This document shows positions 57,398-64,000 of a stretch of DNA of 64,000 bases, piece after piece. A program made the translations under genes and the position numbers. The notes under the pieces are model-generated. The model was not told where the DNA came from. It saw nothing but the letters and a program-made list of their open reading frames with translations, and made no database searches. Each line of letters starts with the position of its first letter. Positions within the stretch are counted from its first letter, which is position 1. Source of the DNA: Paracidovorax anthurii (GTDB lineage: Bacteria; Pseudomonadota; Gammaproteobacteria; Burkholderiales; Burkholderiaceae_C); NCBI RefSeq assembly GCF_003269065.1, contig NZ_QLTA01000003.1, forward strand, positions 1-64,000, written 5' to 3'.

Positions 57398-59063
57398 GGC
57401 CGGCCTCCAGCGCGCGGATGCGCTCCACGTGCGCGAGCAGCGAGCGCTGCGCCACGGGCCACATGCGCTCGGGCACGTCGGCATAGGCGTGGCGCACCCA
57501 GTCCTCCGGGCTGCCCCCGGGCAGGGCCTGCAGGGCGGCGAGCACCTTGGCCTCGCGCGCGAGGCGGTGGGCCTTGAGCCGCGCGATCGCGCCGCGCGCG
57601 TCCTCCATGGCGTAGCCGTGCGCGGGCAGGATGAAGTCCGCGCCGTGTGCGGCGCACAGCGCATCGAGCCGGTCGAGCGAGTCGAGGTAGTCGTCCATGT
57701 GGCCGTCGGGCGGGTCGATGACGGTGGTGCTGCCGTTCAGGATGTGGTCGCCGCTGAAGAGCAGGCCGTCCTCGCGCAGCAGCAGGCAGAGGTGGTTGGC
57801 CGCGTGGCCCGGGGTGTGTATCACTTCAAGAGTATGGGTTATTTCGCCTTCATGTCGGCGTCCGCTCAGCGTGAGCAGCTCTCCATTCGATAGCGCCCGG
57901 TCGGGCGTGAAGCGGCTGGCGGCGCGCGCCGTGGGGGCGGAGGGCAGGCCCAGCACGGGCGGGCGAGGGCGGCCCGACGCGGCCACGCGATCGGCCAACG
58001 GGGCCGCGCCGGGGGAGTGGTCGGGATGGGAATGCGTGCAGACGATGGCGCGGATGTCGCCGCCGGCCGCGTGCCAGAGGCGCTCCAGGTGGGCCTCGTC
58101 GGCCGGTCCGGGGTCGATGGCGATGTGGCCGGTGGCGGGGTCGCCCACGAGGTAGCTGTTGGTGCCGGGGCCGGTCATCGCGCCAGGGTTGGGCGCGGTG
58201 AGGCGCTGCACGTTGCGCAGCAGCGGCACGGGGCGCTCCGACTGCCAGTCGAGCGGGTGCACGATCTGGCCGTCCGGGCACACCAGGGCCAGTTCGCCGA
58301 ACGGGGCCTCGTGCTCCATGTGGCGCGACTCCCGGCCGGCGAGCAGGCCCGCGCGCGGGCAGCTCGTCCAGAGCGGCCGGCCGTGCGCGACGGCGGCGAG
58401 CACCGCGTCGGCGCTGGCGAAGGCGGCCAGCCGCTCCAGCGTGCGGATGGTGGGGAAGATCATGAGGAACCGCCCGGCCGCGTGCCGTTCCAGCGCGTCG
58501 CAGGGGCGCACCCACACGGGCTCGAACTGCTCGGCCTCGTCGGCCACGGGCTCCTGGCCCTGCGGCATGCGCGCGACGAGGAACGGCACGTCGAAGCGCT
58601 TGGGCAGATCGCGGTCGGCCGTCCAGTGCGCGAGCGGGAACACCGCGTCGGCGGCCAGGCGCAGCCCGCGCGCGGCGCACTGCGCGGCGAAGGGTGCATG
58701 GCGGTCCAGCGCCGCGATGTCGGCGGCGTTGGCGAAGCGGCCGTCCGCGCGGCGCGCGAGCAGCACGCCCAGCTCCTCGAAGCTCTCGCGGAGGGCGGCG
58801 ACGGCCTGGGTGACCTGCCCGGCGTCCTGGCCGGCGCGCCGGTCGGCGCGGGCGTGCGTGGCGGCATCGGCGTCCGATGCGTCGATGGCGCCGCCGGGAA
58901 ACACGTAGGCGTCCGGCGCGAAGCTCGCATGGGGCGAGCGCCGCGTCATGAGCACCTCGACGCCCGCGCCGCCGGGCGCGTCGCGCAGCAGCAGCACGGT
59001 GGCCGCCGCGCGCGGGGCGGCGGGTTCGCGGTGGGGGTGGAGTTGTTGGGAGGGGCGGGGCAT
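57390..59063 (-). CDS. NUDIX hydrolase fused to a metallo-beta-lactamase-fold hydrolase
   Basis: A 557-residue two-domain protein starting at MPRPSQQL (59063). The N-terminal ~250 residues form a NUDIX-like domain (PGGAIDASDAD, then RESFEELGVLL; the box REx2EExG is partly kept). The C-terminal ~290 residues form an MBL fold of the LACTB2/glyoxalase II group with THSHPDHS, HTPGHAANH, SGDHILNGS and LPAHGY. It may clear acyl-CoA or nucleotide-linked compounds. The segment 57844-57896 is a copy of the R1 repeat translated in frame within the MBL domain. Confidence 0.85.
   Translation of the reverse strand: MPRPSQQLHPHREPAAPRAAATVLLLRDAPGGAGVEVLMTRRSPHASFAPDAYVFPGGAIDASDADAATHARADRRAGQDAGQVTQAVAALRESFEELGVLLARRADGRFANAADIAALDRHAPFAAQCAARGLRLAADAVFPLAHWTADRDLPKRFDVPFLVARMPQGQEPVADEAEQFEPVWVRPCDALERHAAGRFLMIFPTIRTLERLAAFASADAVLAAVAHGRPLWTSCPRAGLLAGRESRHMEHEAPFGELALVCPDGQIVHPLDWQSERPVPLLRNVQRLTAPNPGAMTGPGTNSYLVGDPATGHIAIDPGPADEAHLERLWHAAGGDIRAIVCTHSHPDHSPGAAPLADRVAASGRPRPPVLGLPSAPTARAASRFTPDRALSNGELLTLSGRRHEGEITHTLEVIHTPGHAANHLCLLLREDGLLFSGDHILNGSTTVIDPPDGHMDDYLDSLDRLDALCAAHGADFILPAHGYAMEDARGAIARLKAHRLAREAKVLAALQALPGGSPEDWVRHAYADVPERMWPVAQRSLLAHVERIRALEAGHA
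57844..57896 (-). repeat. AT-rich dispersed repeat R1, copy inside the NUDIX-MBL gene
   Basis: On the minus strand it reads GCTATCGAATGGAGAGC, a spacer, then GGACGCCGACATGAAGGCG, and is followed by an AT-rich stretch. It is translated in frame in front of the conserved HTPGH motif. Confidence 0.6.
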
Positions 59064-59105
59064 CGGGGGATTATCGGCAGCCCCGGGCCGCGCGGGCCCC
59101 GGCTC

Positions 59106-59122
59106 AGATCGTGGACACGTTT
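59106..59122 (+). repeat. Diverged solo end of the IS5-related family
   Basis: AGATCGTGGACACGTTT followed by TCA differs at two positions from the solo end at 1808-1840 and shares the same 3' flank TCAGG. It lies directly behind the stop codon of the flavin monooxygenase gene. Confidence 0.5.
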
Positions 59123-60433
59123 TCAGGCATGGGGCTCCGCCACCGGCGTCTGCCGGTGCCCCGCCGCCGTCTTGTACGCACTCACCCAGTCGGCCAGCAC
59201 GGCGGGGTCGAGCACATCGCCGATGCGCTCGAAGCCTTCGGGCGCGCGCTCTTCCACCATGTCGAGGATGGCGTCCAGCCCTTCGGCGCGGTTGAGTTCC
59301 ACGATGCGCGCCGTCATCGGCCGGCGGCCGGCCTCGTAGGCATCGAGCGCGGCGGGCAGGTCGAGCGGGTGTGCGGCCAGCGCGTCGGCGATGGCGCGCG
59401 CGTCCAGCAGGGCCTGCGTGGCGCCGTTGGAGCCGATGGGGTACATGGGGTGGGCCGCGTCGCCCAGCAGCGTCACGCCGCGGCCCTGGCGCCACCGTGG
59501 CAGCGGGTCGCGGTCCACCATGGGCCACTCCAGGATCTGCGTGGCTTCGGCGATGAGGCCGGGCACGTCGATGAAGCCGAAGCGCCAGCTGCCGAAGGTG
59601 GGCAGCAGGTCGTCCACCGAGCCGGGTTTGCTCCAGTCCTCGCGGCTGGGCGCCGCGAGGCCGCCGCCGAAGCCGTCCTCGCGCAGGCGGCGGTCGGCCA
59701 CCCAGTTGATGAGCTGCAGGCCGTCCGCGCGCGGCGGGGCGATGGGATAGACGACGAACTTCGCGCGGCGGTGGCCGGCCTGCACCATGGTGCGGCCGTC
59801 CAGGAAGGGGCGGGCCCAGGTGGTGCCGCGCCACATCATCATGCCGTTCCAGCGGGGCGCGCCCTCGTTCGGGTGGAACTGGCGGCGCAGGGCCGAGTGG
59901 ATGCCGTCGGCGCCGATCAGCAGGTCGCAGCGCAGGGTGGCGGTGCCGCCGCCCGCCAGCTCGGCGTGGGCCTGCACGCCCGCCGCGTCCTGGCTGCAGC
60001 CCGCCACGCGCGTGCCGGCGCGCACCCGGTCGGCGCCCAGGCGGCGCAGGCATTCGTTCCACAGCAGCATCTGCAGCTCGCCCCGGTGGACGCTGAACTG
60101 CGGATGGCTGTAGCCCGCCTCCGTGCCGCGCGGGTCTTCGTAGATGGGCTGGCCGTGGCGGTTGGCGAAGACCAGCGCGCGCGTGGGCACCGCCATGGCC
60201 GAGAGCGCGGGCAGCAGGCCCACGCTGTCCAGCACGGCCACCGCGTGGGGCAGCAGGTTGATGCCCACGCCCAGCGGCTGGGGGCGGGCCGCCGCTTCGC
60301 AGACGGTCACGCGGTGCCCCTGGTCCGCGAGGGCCAGCGCGGCGGCGAGGCCGCCGATGCCGCCGCCGGCGATCACGATGTCCAGGGGGTGCGGCGTGGC
60401 GGGGGGCGGGGAGGGGGTGTGCGAGGCGGTCAT
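59123..60433 (-). CDS. FAD-dependent monooxygenase (PhzS/salicylate-hydroxylase-like)
   Basis: A 436-residue single-component flavin hydroxylase. Rossmann motif IVIAGGGIGGLAAALALADQGH, the DG motif CDLLIGADGIHSALR and the second FAD motif GVTLLGDAAHPMYPIGSNGATQALLDA are intact, and the overall pattern is that of PhzS-like and 3-hydroxybenzoate-type hydroxylases. It would hydroxylate an aromatic or phenazine-like substrate using NAD(P)H. Divergent from a MarR regulator with a palindromic site between them, so it is probably induced by that substrate. Confidence 0.9.
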   Translation of the reverse strand: MTASHTPSPPPATPHPLDIVIAGGGIGGLAAALALADQGHRVTVCEAAARPQPLGVGINLLPHAVAVLDSVGLLPALSAMAVPTRALVFANRHGQPIYEDPRGTEAGYSHPQFSVHRGELQMLLWNECLRRLGADRVRAGTRVAGCSQDAAGVQAHAELAGGGTATLRCDLLIGADGIHSALRRQFHPNEGAPRWNGMMMWRGTTWARPFLDGRTMVQAGHRRAKFVVYPIAPPRADGLQLINWVADRRLREDGFGGGLAAPSREDWSKPGSVDDLLPTFGSWRFGFIDVPGLIAEATQILEWPMVDRDPLPRWRQGRGVTLLGDAAHPMYPIGSNGATQALLDARAIADALAAHPLDLPAALDAYEAGRRPMTARIVELNRAEGLDAILDMVEERAPEGFERIGDVLDPAVLADWVSAYKTAAGHRQTPVAEPHA

Positions 60434-60487
60434 GGCGAGGGTTGTCTCCGGGTCTTTCCGCTTGACGGGGATCAATGCGCGGTTCTA

Positions 60488-60506
60488 TTGTTGCCTCATG
60501 CAACAA
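60488..60506. promoter_or_regulatory. MarR-type operator overlapping the marR start codon
   Basis: TTGTTGC-CTCAT-GCAACAA is a perfect 7-bp inverted repeat located between the divergent monooxygenase and MarR genes; the ATG of the regulator is inside it. This is the usual size and place for a MarR dimer site that would block both genes. Confidence 0.7.
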
Positions 60507-61061
60507 ACCACCAGATCCGCAAAAACCCGCGGTGACCGCGCCCGCCCGGGCAACGTGGCGCCCGTCTGCCCCCATGCCGCGCCGGCCCGGGCCGACGACC
60601 CGCCCGAGGGCGAGCTGCGCCCGCTGCCGGGCCTGAGCTACGGCGTGCTGGACACGCTGATGGGCTATGCGCTGCGCCGCGCGCAGAACGCGCTGTACCT
60701 GCATTTCCAGCAGGCCGTGGGCGAGGGCGTGAGCCCCCAGCGGTTCGCGGCGCTGGTGCTGGTCATCGCCAATCCGGGCCTGCGCCAGGGCCTGCTGGCC
60801 AGGGCGATGGGGCTGCACCGCAGCGGCGGCATGCGCCTGGTGGATTGGCTCCACACGCAGGGCTGGGTGCTGCGCGAGGCCGATCCGCAGGACCGCCGCT
60901 CCTGGACGCTGCACGCCACCCCCGAGGGCGTGCAGGCCCTGGAGGCGCTCACCGCCCGGGTGCGGGCGCACGATGCCGCGCTGATCGCGGCGCTGGGCCC
61001 CGAGGGGGCGGCGCTGCAGCCGCTGCTGGAGCGGCTGGCCAGCGCGGGCTTCCCGGGCTGA
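60498..61061 (+). CDS. MarR-family transcriptional regulator
   Basis: A 187-residue winged-helix regulator. The first 40 residues are basic and Pro/Ala-rich. The core follows: a dimerisation helix (LSYGVLDTLMGYALRRAQNALYLHF), the HTH (LRQGLLARAMGLHRSGGMRLVDWLHTQGWV) and wing (READPQDRRSWTLHATPEG), ending in a C-terminal dimerisation helix. It probably represses the divergent monooxygenase gene and itself through the palindrome over its own start. A phenolic or aromatic ligand is expected. Confidence 0.9.
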   Translation: MQQTTRSAKTRGDRARPGNVAPVCPHAAPARADDPPEGELRPLPGLSYGVLDTLMGYALRRAQNALYLHFQQAVGEGVSPQRFAALVLVIANPGLRQGLLARAMGLHRSGGMRLVDWLHTQGWVLREADPQDRRSWTLHATPEGVQALEALTARVRAHDAALIAALGPEGAALQPLLERLASAGFPG

Positions 61062-61165
61062 TGTCCCCCGGGGCTGCCGGGGCGGGCGTGCGGCGCGGGG
61101 CCGCGCCGTACCCGGTGCCGGGCGGCTTCGCCACAACCACATTCGACCCACCACAGGAGACAACC

Positions 61166-62188
61166 ATGGATTCGAGTTCCTCGCGGGCACCGTCCCGCAG
61201 CGCGTCGGCACGCGGCATCGACCGGCGCGGCGCGGGCCTGGCGCTGGCCGCGCTCTGCCTGGGCATGGCCGGCGGCGCACGGGCGCAGCAGGGCGTGCAG
61301 CGCATCCTGGTCGGCTTTCCGGCGGGCGGCTCGATCGACGTGGTGGCGCGCCGCATCGCGGAGAGCTGGCGCGCGCGCACCGGCGCCACCACGGTGGTCG
61401 AGTCCCGCACGGGCGCGGGCGGCCGCATCGCGCTCGCCGCGCTCAAGGACGCGCCGCCCGACGGGCTCACGCTGGTGCTCAGCCCCTCGTCCATGCTCAC
61501 GATCTACCCGCACGTGTTCAAGCGCCTGCAGTACCGGCCCGCCACCGATTTCATTCCCGTGGCGCCGGTGGCGCTCTCGACCTGCGGCTTCATGGTGGGC
61601 CCGAAGGTGCCGGAATCGGTCAGGACGCTGCGCCAGTTCGTCGAATGGGCCAAGGGCCGCCCGGTGCTCGAGGGCTATGCCTCTCCCGCGGCGGGCGCGA
61701 TGCCGCATTTCATCGGCAGCCAGTTCGCCAGCGCGGCGGGCATCGCCCTCACGCACGTGCCCTACCGGGGCGCCGCGCCGGGCCTGCAGGAGCTGATGGG
61801 CGGGCAGGTCGCGTCGGGCTGCTTCAGCGTGGGCGACTGCCTGCCGCACATTCCCACGGGCCGCGTGCGCGTGCTGGCGGTGAGCGACACGCGGCGCTCG
61901 CGCTTCCTGCCCGACGTGCCCACCTTCGCCGAGCAGGGTTTCACGGGCATCCAGGGCGTGGAGAGCTACGGCCTCTACCTGCCCGCGCGCACGCCGGCTG
62001 CCGCCGTGGAGCGCTGGGCCGATGCGGCCCGGCAGGCGGTGCGCGAGCCGGCCGTGGTGGAGGCGCTGGCCAAGCTCGGTTTCGAGCCCGCCTCGGGCAC
62101 GCCCGAGGAGTTCGCCCGCCAGCTCACCCAGGAGCGCGACCGCTGGGGCCCCGTCGTGGCCGCCTCGGGCTTCTCGTCGGAGGAGTAG
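61166..62188 (+). CDS. Tripartite tricarboxylate transporter substrate-binding protein (Bug/TctC family)
   Basis: A 340-residue periplasmic receptor. The N-terminal region has paired arginines before a hydrophobic stretch ending at about GGARA/QQGVQRILVGFPAGGSIDVVARRIAE; the family motif FPAGGS.D...R is exact. Further Bug features are TGAGGRIALAALKDAPPDGLTL and HVPYRGAAPGLQELMGGQV. AGGAGA precedes the ATG. The ligand is a carboxylate or aromatic acid; proximity to the monooxygenase and MarR genes suggests an aromatic compound. No TctAB membrane genes are nearby. Confidence 0.92.
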   Translation: MDSSSSRAPSRSASARGIDRRGAGLALAALCLGMAGGARAQQGVQRILVGFPAGGSIDVVARRIAESWRARTGATTVVESRTGAGGRIALAALKDAPPDGLTLVLSPSSMLTIYPHVFKRLQYRPATDFIPVAPVALSTCGFMVGPKVPESVRTLRQFVEWAKGRPVLEGYASPAAGAMPHFIGSQFASAAGIALTHVPYRGAAPGLQELMGGQVASGCFSVGDCLPHIPTGRVRVLAVSDTRRSRFLPDVPTFAEQGFTGIQGVESYGLYLPARTPAAAVERWADAARQAVREPAVVEALAKLGFEPASGTPEEFARQLTQERDRWGPVVAASGFSSEE

Positions 62189-62228
62189 GGCGGCAGGCCG
62201 GGGCGTGGCGCCTGGAGCGGGCCCCTAA

Positions 62229-62494
62229 GAACGTGTTCACGATCTCCCAGGGGTCGCGCAGTGGCGTGTGCGGGTGGGATGCAAGGCGCGGTGCGCCGCC
62301 CATAGCCCGGCTATGGGCCAGCGCCGCAACGCCGCAGACCGCCCGCACACGCCACTGCCCGAAGGGTTGGAGCGAAATCGGGCGATTGAACGCCCCCGAT
62401 GCTGGCATGGGCACGAGCCCATGCGGCGCATCCGAGGCATCCACTCATCCCGATTGCGCTCCAACGCGACCCCTGCGAGATCGTGAACACGTTC
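62229..62494. mobile_element. 266-bp MITE with IS5-type ends and nested hairpins
   Basis: The 30-bp terminal repeats (62229-62258 and 62465-62494) match at 29 positions and end in the sequence found at the right end of the IS5 element at the left window edge. TAA is duplicated on both sides (62226-62228, 62495-62497), inside CCCC-TAA-GGGG. No transposase is encoded. The interior consists of two large inverted repeats: a perfect 17-bp pair (62258-62274 / 62342-62358) enclosing the hairpin CCCATAGC-CCG-GCTATGGG, and an imperfect 17-bp pair (62366-62382 / 62449-62465) enclosing GCATGGGC-ACGA-GCCCATGC. Confidence 0.88.
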
Positions 62495-62553
62495 TAAGGG
62501 GAAAAAGAGGAGAATCGGCCGCCTCGGGAACACAGCCTCCCGTCCCGCAAGGG

Positions 62554-62571
62554 TAGACGGTGTCCCGTCTA
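62554..62571. promoter_or_regulatory. Inverted repeat upstream of chrA
   Basis: TAGACGG-TGTC-CCGTCTA, 7-bp arms, 28 bp before the chrA start. It could be an operator or a leader hairpin; no regulator gene is adjacent. Confidence 0.4.
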
Positions 62572-62599
62572 AGCGCTGGAAATGCTCATTGGAGTTTCC

Positions 62600-63958
62600 A
62601 TGGACACCGTGCCGCTTTCCGCCGCCGATTCCCCGCGCCCCCCGTCCGTTTCCCTCTCCGAGGCCCTGCGTTTCTGGCTGAAGCTCGGGTTCATCGGCTT
62701 CGGCGGCCCCGCCGGCCAGATCGCGCTCATGCACGACGAGCTGGTGGACCGCCGGCGCTGGATTTCGGAGCGGCGGTTCCTGCATGCCTTGAACTACTGC
62801 ATGCTGCTCCCCGGCCCCGAGGCGCAGCAGCTCGCCACCTACCTCGGCTGGCTCCTGCACCGCACCTGGGGCGGCATCCTGGCGGGCCTGCTCTTCGTCC
62901 TGCCCTCCCTGTTCATCATGATCGCCCTGGCCTGGCTGTACATGGCCCAGGGCGACACGCCCGCGGTGGCGGGCCTCTTCCACGGCATCAAGCCGGCCGT
63001 CACGGCGCTCGTGGCGCAGGCCGCCGCGCGGGTCGGGGCGCGGTCGCTGCGCAACGGCTGGCTCGGGGCGATCGCCGCCGCGGCGTTCGTGGCCCTCTTC
63101 GCTTTCGATGTGCCGTTCCCCCTCATCGTGATGGCGGCGGCCGTGCTCGGCCATGCCGGGGGCCGATGGCGTCCCGAGGCGTTCGGAGCACGGGCGGCGG
63201 GCCCCGCCGCGGCCGGGCCGGCCCACGGGAGGGGCCCCGCGCTCATCGACGACGACACGCCCGTGCCCGGCCATGCGCGGTTCTCCTGGCGGCGCCTGCG
63301 CAACGTGTTCCTCGCCGGAGCGGGGCTCTGGCTCCTGGCCATCGGGGGGCTGGTGGCGCTGTACGGCTGGAACTCCGTCCTGGCGCAGATGGGATGGTTC
63401 TTCACCAAGGCGGCGCTGATGACCTTCGGGGGCGCCTACGCCGTGCTGCCGTATGTTTACCAGGGCGCGGTCGAGCACTTCCACTGGATCACGCCGGCCC
63501 ATATGATCGACGGCCTGGCGCTGGGCGAGACCACGCCGGGCCCGCTCATCATGGTGGTGTCGTTCGTCGCCTTCGTCGGCGGGTGGACGCAGGCCCTCTT
63601 CGGCCCCGATGCACCGCTGCTCGCCGGGGCGGTCGCGGCATCGGTGGTCACGTTCTTCACCTTCCTGCCGTCGTTCGTCTTCATCCTGCTGGGCGGCCCG
63701 TTCATCGAGTCCACGCACGGCAATCTCCGGCTCACGGCGCCCCTGGCGGGCATCACCGCGGCGGTGGTCGGTGTCATCGTGAATCTGGCGGTGTTCTTCG
63801 CCTGGCACGTCTTCTGGCCGAAGGGGCTGCACGGCGGCATCGACGGGCCGTCGGTGCTCATCGGCCTGGCGGCCGCGGTGGCGCTGATGCGCTACCGGGT
63901 GGGGGCCGTTCCGGTCATCGTCGCCGCGGGACTCGCCGGCTTCGCCCTCGGACTGTGA
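62600..63958 (+). CDS. chrA: Chromate transporter ChrA (long-chain CHR family)
   Basis: A 452-residue inner-membrane exporter of chromate. It contains two homologous halves as in bidomain CHR proteins: the first with FWLKLGFIGFGGPAGQIALMHDELV and LPGPEAQQLATYLGW, the second with GWFFTKAALMTFGGAYAVLPYV and GETTPGPLIMVVSFVAFVGGW. The N-half motif GFGGP and C-half TFGGAY plus PGP motifs are intact. The ATG at 62600 has GGAG at proper distance, and 62582 is an alternative. A 9-bp GC-rich hairpin (63975-63994) follows the gene. Confidence 0.93.
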   Translation: MDTVPLSAADSPRPPSVSLSEALRFWLKLGFIGFGGPAGQIALMHDELVDRRRWISERRFLHALNYCMLLPGPEAQQLATYLGWLLHRTWGGILAGLLFVLPSLFIMIALAWLYMAQGDTPAVAGLFHGIKPAVTALVAQAAARVGARSLRNGWLGAIAAAAFVALFAFDVPFPLIVMAAAVLGHAGGRWRPEAFGARAAGPAAAGPAHGRGPALIDDDTPVPGHARFSWRRLRNVFLAGAGLWLLAIGGLVALYGWNSVLAQMGWFFTKAALMTFGGAYAVLPYVYQGAVEHFHWITPAHMIDGLALGETTPGPLIMVVSFVAFVGGWTQALFGPDAPLLAGAVAASVVTFFTFLPSFVFILLGGPFIESTHGNLRLTAPLAGITAAVVGVIVNLAVFFAWHVFWPKGLHGGIDGPSVLIGLAAAVALMRYRVGAVPVIVAAGLAGFALGL

Positions 63959-63974
63959 GGAGGGCGGAGGGCCG

Positions 63975-63994
63975 CCGGCCCCGGGCGGGGCCGG
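63975..63994 (+). terminator. GC-rich hairpin after chrA
   Basis: CCGGCCCCG / CGGGGCCGG with a 2-nt loop, 17 bp after the stop codon. No T-tract is visible before the window ends. Confidence 0.4.
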
Positions 63995-64000
63995 GGCGCG

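Noticed and set aside
57390-61280. A single minus-strand frame of nearly 1300 codons
   Set aside because: Only 57390-59063 shows protein-like sequence; the upstream part is antisense or out-of-frame to the monooxygenase and MarR genes.

Overview
The window is GC-rich DNA (low-GC tracts are few and local) whose gene content points to a plant-associated Comamonadaceae betaproteobacterium of the Acidovorax/Paracidovorax type. This is an inference from several observations: a plant-inducible-promoter (PIP) box in front of a harpin-like secreted protein, Bug-family (TctC) and MHS transporters, a small trimeric-type porin, and two families of dispersed repeats that I associate with this family from memory. 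No database search was possible.

Layout. 1-312: right end of an IS5-family insertion sequence. 363-6791: YbaK-like deacylase, DUF1289 and HCCA-isomerase genes with ATGA overlaps, an MHS transporter, a porin with terminator, a small membrane protein and a periplasmic binding protein. 7142-13030: one huge UvrA-UvrA fusion. 13076-15662: a minus-strand operon with a peptidoglycan amidase followed by two paralogous exported proteins (candidate toxin/immunity). 15954-16934: a harpin-like lytic transglycosylase behind a perfect PIP box. 17158-20524: aminotransferase, BioF2/FemAB-like acyltransferase and ureohydrolase-fold operon, converging on an eight-gene minus-strand operon (20507-27378) of tripartite efflux genes, a HAD phosphatase, an esterase and two half-size DMT/SMR-like transporters. 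27470-29385: a divergent two-component system. 29542-36325: lipoproteins, pyrC, a NYN-domain protein, DUF3025, htpX and a chemoreceptor. 36349-42574: a COG2509 flavoprotein, the ybhN-clsB-ybhP cluster and cysK.

42702-50474 is the most striking region: a complete RNA-repair locus (rtcA, rlaP-like nucleotidyltransferase, rtcB, an unrecognised Cys-rich protein, slipin) divergent from rtcR. Between slipin and rtcR lies a sigma-54 promoter followed by two abutting tRNA-like structures. One is a full cloverleaf with anticodon loop CTCATCC; the other is an acceptor/T-arm minihelix with no D or anticodon arm. The likely logic is that broken RNA ends activate RtcR, which switches on the tRNA-like RNAs, slipin, the ligase RtcB, RlaP and the cyclase RtcA.

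50616-63958: TetR regulator, second chemoreceptor, RNase P RNA (rnpB), M48 protease with a DUF898 membrane protein, pseudouridine synthase, NUDIX-metallo-beta-lactamase fusion, a divergent flavin monooxygenase/MarR/TctC group with a palindromic operator, a 266-bp MITE whose ends match the IS5-type end at the left edge, and chrA. Two short dispersed repeat families recur through the window, several copies lying in frame inside genes.
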